From Chitinophagales bacterium (lineage in GTDB: Bacteria; Bacteroidota; Bacteroidia; Chitinophagales; LD1), in contig JAEUUZ010000060.1 of NCBI GenBank assembly GCA_016786765.1, forward strand, positions 1-64,000: a stretch of DNA of 64,000 nucleotides, in the 5' to 3' direction. A program made the position numbers and the translations under genes. This document shows, piece by piece, positions 23,781 to 33,341 of this stretch. Under the pieces are notes generated by a model. It saw only the letters and a list, made by a program, of their open reading frames with translations, did not search any database and was not told where the DNA came from. Position 1 is the stretch's first letter. Each line of letters starts with the position of its first letter.

Positions 23781-24365
23781 TTAAAAGAACATATTTTCTT
23801 CCACCAATTCGCAGATGATATGTCCGATAAGGATATGCGACTCTTGTATACGCGGGGTATCGGAGCTGGGTACATTAAATAAAATGTCGCACGAGTCTTT
23901 CATTTTACCACCTGTTTCACCCGTTAATGAAATCACATACATTCCTTTTCTTTTGGCTTCTTCCTGCGCTAGCACTACATTTTTTGAATTCCCAGAAGTA
24001 GAAATGCCGAAGAATACATCACCTGCTCTGCCTTGTGCTTTTATCATTCGTTGATAGACTTCGTCATACGAATAATCATTCGCCACTGCGGTTAAAAACG
24101 AAGTATTCACGTGCAAAGCCTCTGCCGGCAAAGGGTCGCGGTCTTTATAGAAGCGTCCGGTGAATTCTGCCGCTAAATGTTGCGCATCGGCTGCACTTCC
24201 GCCATTTCCTGCAAAATAAATTCGGCAACCGTTTTGAAAACTTTTTACCACTTGTAACGCAGCTTCCTCGATACGGTGATGCATTGTAGCATCATCTAAG
24301 ATTTTTGCTTTTACATCGATAGAGGCTTGAATAACCGATTTTATTTTTGATTGCATACTGTTCAT
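23781..24365 (-). CDS. gmhA: Sedoheptulose-7-phosphate isomerase (SIS domain)
   Basis: Start ATG at 24365 (MNSMQSKIKSV) is chosen; an upstream extension to 24395 is possible, and 24356 is also a candidate. The 194-residue protein has the SIS-domain phosphosugar site: IYFAGNGGSAADAQHLAAEFTGRF, the catalytic-region DVFFGISTSGNSKNVV and the C-terminal RIQESHILIGHIICELVE. GmhA converts sedoheptulose 7-phosphate to D-glycero-D-manno-heptose 7-phosphate. First gene of the run with hddC and gmhB; the heptose-7-phosphate kinase (HddA or HldE) needed between them is not in the window. Confidence 0.92.
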   Translation of the reverse strand: MNSMQSKIKSVIQASIDVKAKILDDATMHHRIEEAALQVVKSFQNGCRIYFAGNGGSAADAQHLAAEFTGRFYKDRDPLPAEALHVNTSFLTAVANDYSYDEVYQRMIKAQGRAGDVFFGISTSGNSKNVVLAQEEAKRKGMYVISLTGETGGKMKDSCDILFNVPSSDTPRIQESHILIGHIICELVEENMFF

Positions 24366-24510
24366 GTCGTTTAAGGCTTCGAAAATATAAAACAATCGTA
24401 TTTGTTTTATGGAAATTTATTTAAACTAGGTAAGCTGATGTTTTTCTATTCATTGGCTAATAAATTGTTTTTCAGAATAATAGTTTATTATCGTAGCTCA
24501 ATTCAAGAAT

Positions 24511-24726
24511 ATGGAAAACATAACAGAAGTTGTTGGATATGCTGCCAGTTTGGGCGTATTACTTTCTTTCCTGATGAAAGATTTGAAGACACTCCGTATT
24601 GTAAACTCAATCGGCTGTTTATTGTTTGTGCTCTATGGTGTTATGCTGCATTATTCTTATCCTATAATTCTTACCAATGTGAGTATTATAGGTATCAATT
24701 TGTACTATTTGACACGTAAGCCTTGA
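24511..24726 (+). CDS. Small YgjV-like membrane protein
   Basis: A 71-residue protein made almost entirely of three hydrophobic helices (EVVGYAASLGVLLSFLM, IVNSIGCLLFVLYGVML, SYPIILTNVSIIGINLYYL). The order and the SIGCLLFVLYG segment resemble the repeat unit of the YgjV-type inner-membrane family, which is normally longer. It could be a minimal, possibly oligomerising, version. No function can be assigned. Divergent from gmhA and followed by a structured leader region before the histidine kinase. Confidence 0.6.
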   Translation: MENITEVVGYAASLGVLLSFLMKDLKTLRIVNSIGCLLFVLYGVMLHYSYPIILTNVSIIGINLYYLTRKP

Positions 24727-24789
24727 TTTTTTTCTGTTCGATTAACAAAGTATAGATAAAAATAATGTGTTTTTTGTTGTGTGTTAATG

Positions 24790-24880
24790 TTATCTGGCAA
24801 AATTTTCATTTGGAAATGCTTGCAGATAAGTCCTTTAGCGAAAACAACAAGCGATAAGAGTTGCTTATCTCTTTTTTTTT
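24790..24880 (+). promoter_or_regulatory. Two-hairpin leader or small RNA ending in a terminator
   Basis: Hairpin 1 (24790-24829) pairs TTATCT/AGATAA, GCAA/TTGC and CATT/AATG in nested order. Hairpin 2 pairs GATAAG (24853-24858) with CTTATC (24864-24869) and is followed by a T-run to 24880, making an intrinsic terminator. The unit lies 70 bases before the histidine kinase start. It could be an attenuator-type leader for the kinase gene or an independent small RNA; the sequence AGATAAG at the base of hairpin 1 could also pair with CTTATCT of hairpin 2, allowing alternative folds. Confidence 0.45.
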
Positions 24881-24949
24881 ATCGATATTTAGGATGAACA
24901 ATTGTCTTTAGTAATTTTAGAATAGGTTTCTCATCACCCCTTGGTATTT

Positions 24950-27763
24950 ATGTTGAGAAATTGGAAAATGAAAATCATGGACAGTATCGAATTATACAAA
25001 GCTTTTTTTGACGCCTCTCCCGATGGAATTGTTTTAGTAGATGTTCATGGTAAAATAATTTTGGGCAACAAGTTGGCTTGTTCTATGTTCGGCTATTCAA
25101 AAGAGGAGCTTGCAGGTTTGAACATTGAGCAATTGATACCTGTTCGTTATCGAGAGCAGTATGATGCACTCTTTCAAGATTTTCTTAAACAACCCGTACA
25201 ACGTGCTTTAGGCGATGGAAAGGAATTGTTGGGGTTAAAGAAAGACCAAAGCGAGTTTACAATAGAAATTCGACCGAATCCTTTAGTGTTTAGGGGAGAT
25301 ACATTTTTCTATGCCACGTTAAAAGATATTTCGGAACCCACTCGTGCCGCGAGAATTCTAAAAGAAAACGAAGAGCGCTATCGCATTTTGGTCGAAAATG
25401 CACCCGAAGCCCTTGTGGTATTTGATATTGAGATTGGAAAGTTTGTAGATGTAAGTCAAACGGCTTTAGACTTGTTCAAGATGACTCGTGAACAATTGCT
25501 TTCTATTGGAGTAGCCGAAATTAGTCCAACGTATCAACCCGATGGAAGATTATCGAGCGAGGCGGCCAAGGAGAAAAATTGGGAAGCCCAAAATGGTGGT
25601 AAACCTGTTTTTGAGTGGATACATCTTAATAGCGAAGGACAATCGATTCCTTGCGAAGTCCGTTTAATTCGTTTGCCTGCCGAGAATAAAGTGTTGATTC
25701 GAGGCAGTATTAGTGACATATCGGAACGCAAGAAAGTCGAGGCTTATGCTAAAGAGCGCTCCATACAGTTACAAATTTTGAGCGATAATTTACCGAATGT
25801 ATTTATGTATCAAGTGTACTGTTCATCGGATCGAAAAATGAAGTTTTCTTACCTCAGTAAAAGTGTCTCAAAACTAACCGGTACATCACCAGAGGCCATC
25901 ATTCAAGATCCTTCATTGATGTATAATATTGTTGTTGAAGAAGATCGTGAAGCTTTGGCAGAGGCGGAAGAATTATCGTATAGAAATTTGTCGCCTTTTT
26001 ATGCCGATATGCGTTGCCAAAATCATAAGGGTGAAATACGATGGGTACACCTATCTTCTGTTCCACGCAAAGCAGAAAATGGCATTGTGATTTGGGATGG
26101 GGTGTTAATAGATATTACAGAACTCAAGAATGCAGATGAAACACTCCGCAACACAAAAGAGAAGTATCGAAGTTTGTTGAATAAACTCGATGCTGCCATT
26201 GTTTTGCACGCACCTGATACATCGATTATTAACAGTAATCCAAAGGCTGTAGAGTTGTTAGGTTTGAGCGAAGAGCAGTTAAAAGGCAAAATGGCTATAG
26301 ATCCGGAGTGGAAATTTATGCGTGTCGATCATAGCACCATGCCTTTTGAAGAGTATCCGGTGAATGTGATTTTAACCACCCAAAAAGGTATCCGCAATTT
26401 AACCATAGGAATTTATCGTCCGCTTACTAAAGACACTATTTGGGCTATGGTTACAGGCTATCCGGTGTTTAATGCAAATAATAATATTGTTGAGGTAGTA
26501 ATCAGTTTTATCGATATTAGTGAACGAAAGCGAGCTGAAGAAGAAATTTCCGCCAGCGAAGAAAAGTACCGATCGTTGGTAGAACATGCTACAGATGCCA
26601 TTTTTATTGTTGATGGGGAAGGTCGGTTTATTATGGTGAATTCGAGTATGTGCCGCATGTCGGGGTACTCGGAAGAAGAGTTAAAACATTTGACCATCTA
26701 TGATTTTGCATTACAAGATGATTTGAAAAAAAATCCGTTTCATTTCGATGAATTAAAGCAAGGTAAGACCGTTGTTACTGAACGAATCATGCGCGGGAAA
26801 AACGAGAAATTACTTTCTGTAGAAATAAAGGCAAAGTTGCTATCCGATGAACGTTTATTGATTTTTGTGCGCGACATTTCTCGTCAGAAAGAAGATGAAC
26901 AAGCTATTATAGCCGCAAAGGAAAGAGCAGAGGCCAGTGAGCGCGATTTACTAGTTAGTAATATGGAATATGAAGCCATCAACAAAAAATTGATTCAAAC
27001 CAATAAAGAATTAATAGAGGCTTCGTTGGATATTCGAGAACGAAAGATTACGGAGGCTGAGTTAAAACGAAAATCGGAAGAGCTCGTACGCGCCAATCAA
27101 GAATTGGAACAATTTGCTTATGCTGCATCTCACGATTTACAGGAGCCGTTGCGAACTATTTCAAATTTCACAGGCTTATTGAATAAGCGAAGCTCTGCTA
27201 AAACTGAAGAAGAGGAACACTATATTCAATTTATTCTCAAAGCTACCATCAAAATGCAAAATTTGGTGAAGGCGCTTCTTGATTTTTCTCGGATTGGTCG
27301 AAAAGTTTCCACCGATAAGGTAGATTGTAATGAAGTATTGAGAGAGGTATTAGCCAACTTAAAAGCGTCTATTACTGAAAGTGATGCAAATATAGTTACC
27401 GGTACATTACCACATGTGATAGGCAACGAAATTGAGCTAAAACAATTGTTTCAAAACTTGATAAGTAATGCCATTAAGTTTCGAAAACGAACTGAACCTG
27501 TTCGCATCGACATACTTTCAGAAGAACGAGAAGGTGATTATCTATTTACGTTTAAAGATAATGGAATTGGTATTGACAAAAAGTATCAAGATAAGGTGTT
27601 TATCATCTTCCAACGATTACATACGGATGCCGAGTATCAAGGCACAGGAATTGGTTTGGCTACTTGTAATAAAATTGTTTCCCAACACAACGGAAAAATT
27701 TGGGTGGAATCACAATTAGGAGAAGGCAGTACGTTCTACTTTACCATTGCTAAAGAGAATTAA
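24950..27763 (+). CDS. Sensor histidine kinase with five PAS domains
   Basis: A 937-residue soluble-looking kinase with no transmembrane helix. Five PAS/PAC modules are read at about residues 10-125, 128-255, 260-390, 395-525 and 528-650, each starting like LYKAFFDASPDGIVLVD or YRSLVEHATDAIFIVDGEGR. A coiled-coil linker (650-715) leads to the H-box QFAYAASHDLQEPLRTISNF (His near residue 728), N-box NLISNAIKF, G1 DNGIGIDKKYQDKVF and G2 GTGIGLATCNKIV. The ATG at 24950 is preferred over a TTG at 24941. The F-box form (IFQRLH) places it with the phytochrome-like/HWE-neighbouring kinases. No response regulator gene is adjacent, so it is an orphan sensor; its signal is unknown. Confidence 0.9.
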   Translation: MLRNWKMKIMDSIELYKAFFDASPDGIVLVDVHGKIILGNKLACSMFGYSKEELAGLNIEQLIPVRYREQYDALFQDFLKQPVQRALGDGKELLGLKKDQSEFTIEIRPNPLVFRGDTFFYATLKDISEPTRAARILKENEERYRILVENAPEALVVFDIEIGKFVDVSQTALDLFKMTREQLLSIGVAEISPTYQPDGRLSSEAAKEKNWEAQNGGKPVFEWIHLNSEGQSIPCEVRLIRLPAENKVLIRGSISDISERKKVEAYAKERSIQLQILSDNLPNVFMYQVYCSSDRKMKFSYLSKSVSKLTGTSPEAIIQDPSLMYNIVVEEDREALAEAEELSYRNLSPFYADMRCQNHKGEIRWVHLSSVPRKAENGIVIWDGVLIDITELKNADETLRNTKEKYRSLLNKLDAAIVLHAPDTSIINSNPKAVELLGLSEEQLKGKMAIDPEWKFMRVDHSTMPFEEYPVNVILTTQKGIRNLTIGIYRPLTKDTIWAMVTGYPVFNANNNIVEVVISFIDISERKRAEEEISASEEKYRSLVEHATDAIFIVDGEGRFIMVNSSMCRMSGYSEEELKHLTIYDFALQDDLKKNPFHFDELKQGKTVVTERIMRGKNEKLLSVEIKAKLLSDERLLIFVRDISRQKEDEQAIIAAKERAEASERDLLVSNMEYEAINKKLIQTNKELIEASLDIRERKITEAELKRKSEELVRANQELEQFAYAASHDLQEPLRTISNFTGLLNKRSSAKTEEEEHYIQFILKATIKMQNLVKALLDFSRIGRKVSTDKVDCNEVLREVLANLKASITESDANIVTGTLPHVIGNEIELKQLFQNLISNAIKFRKRTEPVRIDILSEEREGDYLFTFKDNGIGIDKKYQDKVFIIFQRLHTDAEYQGTGIGLATCNKIVSQHNGKIWVESQLGEGSTFYFTIAKEN

Positions 27764-27771
27764 GAATATAC

Positions 27772-30201
27772 TTAATGCCTATCTCTGTTTTTCTGCTTGA
27801 AACTGAAATCAATTCGATAATAGAATAGTGGTAAAAATCCCAATTGATAGACTTCACGCGGCTGTGCTTGCGCATCTACATACTGCAATCGCAAAATGTT
27901 TTTCTGGAATGTAATGTTTACTAAATCTATACCCACTTCTTGGGTAACGTGTTTCTTCCCATTCCACATGTAATTCAGCTTAACATCGAAACGGAAATAA
28001 GGCTTGAATTGATACTTGTTACGCTCTTTATCTTGCACTACAGGATCTTCCGAATACTTCGAAAGTAAAGTATCGTAAGGGGTGTAGCGTTGTCCTCCGC
28101 CCACAGTTAACTTTCCGCCAATGCCAATGGTATTCAACCGTTTTTTGCCCCATTTAAATTCTTTGGTTCCCAAAATGTTTACAATGTAGTTACCATTGTA
28201 AGATGTGTTATACCATAGTCCATCGCTGGCTTTGAATTTCGAATCGTATACAGAACCGGAAAACATTAAGAACCAATTATGGGTAAAGAATTTTTCGAGT
28301 GTTACTTCTAATCCAACGTTTCTGCCCAGTCCTTTATTCTCTAGCTTTCCCGGAAAGAAACGGTCAAAACTTGCACCTTCATTGATTACACTATAAGAAG
28401 AAGGCGATTTGTCGATGGGTACACCCCAGAGGTATTGGAAATAGGCTTCTACTTTCATGCGTATATCTTGTTTGAAGAATATATCGTAGGCGCCTACCAA
28501 ATGAAACGAACGTGAAAAATCTAAGTTTTTATTGCGCAGTCCATATTCAGGGTGTAGTACATTGTCGTTTTGGAAATATAAATATGCCGGTTGTAACTGG
28601 CTGTGTAAGCCAGTGCCCAATGCCACACTCTGATTGCGTTTGAATTGATACTTTACTGCCAAACGGGGCTCTAAACTCCACGATTTATTGAGTGTGAACA
28701 GTTGTCCGTGTAAACCGGCATTCAACGTTACCTTTTCACTTATACTCCAGCGCCATTGTACATAGGGTTGAAACACAAAATGAGCCCCTTTGTAGGATAG
28801 ACGCTTCTCCCAAATATTGGTTTGCTCATTTAAAATACTATCGGAATAGCGATACACATTCAGTTCAGTATTCATGCCAAAACGCACAATATGTCGGTTG
28901 TTGAGCTTGTAATTTCGATAGAAGTTAGCACTGAATTTTGCTTCCATGAAATTGAAAAACATCTTGTCGTATGTATTGTCGACCACATAATCTCCGGATA
29001 CCGGATCAACATGACGAACAATACGCACAAAGTGGTTTCTGAGCGATTGTGCGGATGCCGCAAAGGTAATGTGTGAATAGCATTTTTCGTTAATAGGACG
29101 CGTATAATTGATACCTACCACGCCCATACCGGTACGTAAAAATTCGTCTATATCTTTTGAAGCATAAATGTCGCGTTCCGGTTTTTTATCGGTGCTGGTC
29201 ATTAAATTTACCAAGCTATAGCCGCCTAATCCAAAGAACGATAAGTTGGCTCCATTCTTCAACGGAAAGTTAAGTTTGAACTGTAAATCTTGATATTTCG
29301 GTATGGCTTTGGTGCCAATGTCGATGCCCGCTTTTACCAACAAATCGAGTGTTGCATAACGGTAGTTGACTACGTAAGAGGCTTTTGTTTTTTTGTTCAG
29401 TGGTCCTTCAGCAAATGCTTGGGCACCCATCAATCCAAACTCTACACCAAATTCATGTTTTTCATCGTTTCCGTTTTTGAAGCGAACATCAAATACTCCG
29501 GCTAATGCATTGCCATATTCTGCCGGAAATGCACCCGATAAAAAATCGGAGTTAGATAATACTCTGTTATTGAGCATGCCTACCGGCCCCCCGGTAGTTC
29601 CTGCAATGGCAAAATGCGAAGGGTTGGGAATATTCACATTTTCCAAACGCCACTGTACCACAAACGGTGAATTTCCGCGCACTACAATATCATTTCGGGA
29701 ATCATCGGTGCCCGAAACACCTGCAAAATTTGATGCCATCCGCGCAGGGTCGTTTCTACTTCCGGCATAACGGGCCGCTTCATCTACACTAAATGCTCTT
29801 GCACTCAAAGTAGTCATTTCATTCAACGCTTCGCCTTTGCGTTTTCCTCCGGTTACTTCTACTTCCTTCATTTCTTGAACAGCGGGCTCTAATTCAACAT
29901 TTGTTACCATTTCTTTGGCTGAAGTGAGTTGAATGTTCGGAATTGTACTTTTCTTATAGCCTAAATAACTTACCGTAAGTTCAATTCTTGCAATTGGCAA
30001 TTGGTCAATTCGATAATATCCGTTTTCATCCGTCTGTGCTCCTCCCAATAATTTCCCATTTAAAAAAGCAGCTACGTTTACACCCATTAACGGCATCGTG
30101 TTTTCGCGATCAATTACACGCCCTCGGAGCGTTTGTGTGGCTTGTTGTGCAAAGGAAAAACAGGAATATAGCAATAGCGTTAGAAGTAGAACTTTCTTCA
30201 T
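27772..30201 (-). CDS. TonB-dependent outer-membrane receptor
   Basis: An 809-residue outer-membrane beta-barrel protein. A signal peptide (MKKVLLLTLLLYSCFSFAQ) is followed by a carboxypeptidase-regulatory-like domain (about residues 22-110: LRGRVIDRENTMPLMGVNVA), a plug domain (about 115-240, with MLNNRVLSNSDFLSGAFPAEYGNALAGVFDV) and a barrel ending YYRIDFSFKQK. The plug and barrel are characteristic of Bacteroidota TonB-dependent receptors that lack a partner SusD. The ligand (metal chelate, vitamin or carbohydrate) cannot be inferred. It is 38 bases downstream of a small membrane protein gene. Confidence 0.9.
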   Translation of the reverse strand: MKKVLLLTLLLYSCFSFAQQATQTLRGRVIDRENTMPLMGVNVAAFLNGKLLGGAQTDENGYYRIDQLPIARIELTVSYLGYKKSTIPNIQLTSAKEMVTNVELEPAVQEMKEVEVTGGKRKGEALNEMTTLSARAFSVDEAARYAGSRNDPARMASNFAGVSGTDDSRNDIVVRGNSPFVVQWRLENVNIPNPSHFAIAGTTGGPVGMLNNRVLSNSDFLSGAFPAEYGNALAGVFDVRFKNGNDEKHEFGVEFGLMGAQAFAEGPLNKKTKASYVVNYRYATLDLLVKAGIDIGTKAIPKYQDLQFKLNFPLKNGANLSFFGLGGYSLVNLMTSTDKKPERDIYASKDIDEFLRTGMGVVGINYTRPINEKCYSHITFAASAQSLRNHFVRIVRHVDPVSGDYVVDNTYDKMFFNFMEAKFSANFYRNYKLNNRHIVRFGMNTELNVYRYSDSILNEQTNIWEKRLSYKGAHFVFQPYVQWRWSISEKVTLNAGLHGQLFTLNKSWSLEPRLAVKYQFKRNQSVALGTGLHSQLQPAYLYFQNDNVLHPEYGLRNKNLDFSRSFHLVGAYDIFFKQDIRMKVEAYFQYLWGVPIDKSPSSYSVINEGASFDRFFPGKLENKGLGRNVGLEVTLEKFFTHNWFLMFSGSVYDSKFKASDGLWYNTSYNGNYIVNILGTKEFKWGKKRLNTIGIGGKLTVGGGQRYTPYDTLLSKYSEDPVVQDKERNKYQFKPYFRFDVKLNYMWNGKKHVTQEVGIDLVNITFQKNILRLQYVDAQAQPREVYQLGFLPLFYYRIDFSFKQKNRDRH

Positions 30202-30239
30202 AACAGTAAGTGGTTTGGTTTGGAACTTTGGTGTTGAGT

Positions 30240-30599
30240 TTATTCGATAACGGTTACTTCATCAACGAAGTAAGGCGTTTCTCCTTGCCAGAAAAACTGG
30301 TGCATAATTTGCTTATAGTGTAATTGAACCTTTTTTCCTTCCATGCCTTCTAAGGTCTTAGCAATTTCAGCATCTTTTACCGAAAAATCCCAAAAATTAT
30401 TGATGAGGGTATTGTTTTGAGCCGAAACGCCACCTAGGTTTAACTGACCTTCGTGCGTTTTAAACACATAGCCTTTGGTAGAAAATTTCAATAAAATGCC
30501 AGCTCTGGTTCCTTCACTATATGTGTATTGCGTGTAGGCAAAATAGCCTCCCAACACCAATAATAAAACGGCTACAATAATGCCAATAACTTTTCCCAT
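30240..30599 (-). CDS. Small conserved single-pass membrane protein, unknown function
   Basis: Start MGKVIGIIVAVLLLVLGGYFAY at 30599 gives 119 residues; the frame extends to 30713 but that part is intergenic-like. One N-terminal transmembrane helix is followed by a periplasmic-facing domain with TYSEGTRAGILLKFSTKGYVFKT and TLEGMEGKKVQLHY. I recall this pattern from conserved Bacteroidota proteins that have been mislabelled as 6-phosphogluconate dehydrogenase; no dehydrogenase motif is present here. Divergent from the ferredoxin-NADP reductase gene. Confidence 0.75.
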   Translation of the reverse strand: MGKVIGIIVAVLLLVLGGYFAYTQYTYSEGTRAGILLKFSTKGYVFKTHEGQLNLGGVSAQNNTLINNFWDFSVKDAEIAKTLEGMEGKKVQLHYKQIMHQFFWQGETPYFVDEVTVIE

Positions 30600-30752
30600 A
30601 ATCCTTGAATTTGAACGGCAATATAGGAAAATGAAACTGTATTTAAATGTTTTAGCCTTTCCCTTTGAATGGTTTGCCATGATATTAATCAACATTTGTA
30701 TGTATATTTTCAATTGGAAAATGAAGTTGCAAACGCTACATTCGCACCCGTT

Positions 30753-31760
30753 ATGATTGAAACAGATATATTAATTATTGGCGCAGGTCCTGTTGGACTG
30801 TTTACCGTGTTTGAAGCCGGTTTGTTGAAATTGAAATGCCATTTGGTGGATGTATTACCGCAACCCGGTGGACAATTAGAAGAAGTGTATCCTAAGAAAC
30901 CGATTTACGATATTCCGGGTTACCCTTCGGTACTGGCCGGTGATTTAATCAAAAACCTGATGGAACAAATTGCTCCATTCAAACCGGGATTCACTTTTGG
31001 TGAACGTATTGATAAAATCGAAAAGCAGGAAGACGGGAAATTTGTTTTAAAAGGAAGTAAAGGCACTGAATTTAAATGCGCTGCCATTTTTATTGCTGCC
31101 GGTTTAGGTTGCTTTGAACCGAAACGACCACCAATTGAAAATATTCGCGATTTCGAAGAAAAGGGAGTGGATTATGTAATTCGCGACCCCGAGAAATACA
31201 GAGGTAAAACGGTTGTGATTTCCGGTGGAGGAGATTCGGCATTGGATTGGACAATTTTCTTAGCAGATGTGGCAAAGAAGGTAACTATGGTGCACCGCAG
31301 AGATAGTTTCCGTGGGCATTTGGATTCTGTAGAAAAAGTAATGGCTTTGGCCAAAGCAGGGAAAATAGATGTGGTATTAGAATCGGAAATTGTAGGCGTT
31401 GACGGTGGTGAGCATTTAACCAAAGTACATCTGAAAACGAATGCAGGAGTGGAGTCTACCCTCGAAACTGAATATTGGATGCCTCTTTATGGATTATCGC
31501 CCATGTTAGGTCCAATTGCAGAATGGGGTTTGAATTTGGATAAGAAATCGATTTTGGTCAATACTGAAGATTACAGCACAAATATAAAAGGTATTTATGC
31601 TGTGGGTGATATCAACGAATATCCCGGTAAATTGAAATTAATTCTTTGTGGTTTCCACGAAGCCACTTTGGCTGTACAATCGGCATTTGCCATTTGCTAT
31701 CCGGATAAAAAACGACAGTTCAAATACACTACTGTAGCCGGTGTAGAAGCTTTTGAATAG
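30753..31760 (+). CDS. Ferredoxin--NADP(+) reductase, thioredoxin-reductase-like type
   Basis: The ATG at 30753 (MIETDILIIGAGPVGLFTVF) gives a 335-residue flavoprotein; upstream in-frame codons lack family similarity. FAD is bound by GAGPVG near the N-terminus and NADP(H) by VVISGGGDSALDW mid-protein; the C-terminal GIYAVGDINEYPGKLKLILCGFHEA closes the FAD site. The redox-active CxxC of thioredoxin reductase is absent, and PGGQLEEVYPKKPIYDIPG is typical of the Bacillus YumC-type ferredoxin-NADP reductases. It supplies or removes electrons from ferredoxin in the cytoplasm. Followed by a strong terminator. Confidence 0.9.
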   Translation: MIETDILIIGAGPVGLFTVFEAGLLKLKCHLVDVLPQPGGQLEEVYPKKPIYDIPGYPSVLAGDLIKNLMEQIAPFKPGFTFGERIDKIEKQEDGKFVLKGSKGTEFKCAAIFIAAGLGCFEPKRPPIENIRDFEEKGVDYVIRDPEKYRGKTVVISGGGDSALDWTIFLADVAKKVTMVHRRDSFRGHLDSVEKVMALAKAGKIDVVLESEIVGVDGGEHLTKVHLKTNAGVESTLETEYWMPLYGLSPMLGPIAEWGLNLDKKSILVNTEDYSTNIKGIYAVGDINEYPGKLKLILCGFHEATLAVQSAFAICYPDKKRQFKYTTVAGVEAFE

Positions 31761-31781
31761 CATTCAAGTGAATAAATTTTT

Positions 31782-31814
31782 AATGCATCGGATGTTTACC
31801 CGGTGCATTTTTTT
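31782..31814 (+). terminator. Intrinsic terminator after the ferredoxin-NADP reductase gene
   Basis: AATGCATCGG and CCGGTGCATT form a 10-bp stem (one G-U pair) with an 8-base loop, followed by a run of T's. Confidence 0.85.
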
Positions 31815-31896
31815 TGCGTTAATTTTTGTTGATACGATTTTAATCAGCTATGACTAAGTTGTTTTTAGTTAGGTTTAATTATAAGAAGAACACATT

Positions 31897-32475
31897 ATGC
31901 AAAAAGTACTCATCATCAATGGACATCCTAATCCCGATAGTTTCAATTACGGCATAGCCGCAGCCTATAAACAAGGTGCGTTAACTGCCGGAGCCGAGGT
32001 GAAAGAGATTGTTGTAGCCGATTTAATTTTTAATCTGAATCTAAAATACGGTTATCAAAAGCGCTCCGATTTGGAACCTGATTTACTCGATGCTTTAGAG
32101 AAATTAAAATGGTGCGATCATATGGTGTGGATTCATCCTGTGTGGTGGGGTGGTTTGCCGGCTATCTTAAAGGGCTTTATCGATAGAATATTTCTGCCCG
32201 GTTTTGTTTTCCAATATCGTGAAAACTCGGTGTGGTGGGATAAGTTACTCATAGGCAAATCTGCACGCATCATAACTACACTCGATCAACCGAGTTGGTA
32301 TTATTGGCTGATGTTTGGTCGACCAAGCGTTAATCAGTTAAAGAAATCTACACTCGAGTTTTGTGGTGTGAAGCCGGTGAAGGTCAGCTATATAGGTCCT
32401 ATACGTAATTCAACAGCCGAATTTAGAGAAAAGCAGATAAAGAAGATTTCGCAATTAGGAGCCGATTTGAAATAA
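31897..32475 (+). CDS. NAD(P)H-dependent flavodoxin-fold oxidoreductase (NQO1/KefF-like)
   Basis: A 192-residue protein of the flavodoxin-like quinone reductase family. LIINGHPNPDSFNYGIAAAY is the FMN/FAD phosphate-binding start; HMVWIHPVWWGGLPAILKGF and DRIFLPGFVFQY are the conserved isoalloxazine-contacting segments. It should reduce quinones or nitroaromatics with two electrons. It appears monocistronic, between the terminator at 31782 and a lipoprotein gene. Confidence 0.88.
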   Translation: MQKVLIINGHPNPDSFNYGIAAAYKQGALTAGAEVKEIVVADLIFNLNLKYGYQKRSDLEPDLLDALEKLKWCDHMVWIHPVWWGGLPAILKGFIDRIFLPGFVFQYRENSVWWDKLLIGKSARIITTLDQPSWYYWLMFGRPSVNQLKKSTLEFCGVKPVKVSYIGPIRNSTAEFREKQIKKISQLGADLK

Positions 32476-32558
32476 CACACCGCATTTGATTGTCAGAATT
32501 TCGTCATTTGTTTTAAAATAACAGTGGGTAGAAAAAATTATCGTATCTTAGGAATACG

Positions 32559-33281
32559 ATGAAAGCCCATTACCTCATATTATTTGTCCTCTTGGCCTAT
32601 TATCTAAGCGCCTGCAAGAAGTCGGACGATATTACAGTTACTGAATCCAAACCAGTATTGGTGAAATCGTTTCAAAAGATAGGCGATACTTGTGTTACCT
32701 ATTGTACTTACGATAATAAACAACGATTACTTTCAGCCATACAGTGTACTATTACCGAGTCCTTTGAATATTATACCGATTCCATTATATATACTCGAAT
32801 GGTTGCCGGCTCTATGGATTATCAATACATCTATTACTTGAATGCCGATGGATTAGCCACTCGCTACAAACGCATTGGAAATAATGGGAGCGAGATATAT
32901 TATTCGTATACTTACGATGTAAATCGATACAGAACATTTATGGTACAAGAGGATGACACAAGTAACTATAAAACCTATTCCATCAATAACGGTAATGTGG
33001 TGTATGAAACCAGTCAGTCTCCAATTTCAACGGGCAATTACGCCATTACCTCTATCTATTTCACCGATAAAACAAACACACTCTCTAACGATAACTATGG
33101 AAGGTCTTTTCTGGGTAAATCAACAAAGAACTTACGAAAAGCAGAAGATTGGGTAACCCCCAGTGGCAATTTCAGCCAACAATTCTTTTATGCATATGAT
33201 ACGGAAGGAAGAGTAGTGAAGCGCGTTACAACCCTAAATGGCGAAGATACTTCCGATGTAAGAGTCTATTCCTACTATTGA
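32559..33281 (+). CDS. Lipoprotein with YD-repeat-like motifs, unknown function
   Basis: A 240-residue protein with a lipoprotein signal (MKAHYLILFVLLAYYLSAC; Cys19 lipidation in LSAC). The mature part is beta-rich with short motifs YDNKQRLLSA, YDVNRYRTFM and YDTEGRVVKRV that resemble YD repeats, as in several Bacteroidota outer-membrane lipoproteins. It probably forms a small beta-sheet structure on the periplasmic or surface side of the outer membrane. No enzyme motif was seen. Confidence 0.7.
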   Translation: MKAHYLILFVLLAYYLSACKKSDDITVTESKPVLVKSFQKIGDTCVTYCTYDNKQRLLSAIQCTITESFEYYTDSIIYTRMVAGSMDYQYIYYLNADGLATRYKRIGNNGSEIYYSYTYDVNRYRTFMVQEDDTSNYKTYSINNGNVVYETSQSPISTGNYAITSIYFTDKTNTLSNDNYGRSFLGKSTKNLRKAEDWVTPSGNFSQQFFYAYDTEGRVVKRVTTLNGEDTSDVRVYSYY

Positions 33282-33341
33282 GTTTAATGAATTCCCTTTC
33301 TGTTTTATTTCCTTTAGTTTTAGAAAAATTATTTACTGGTT

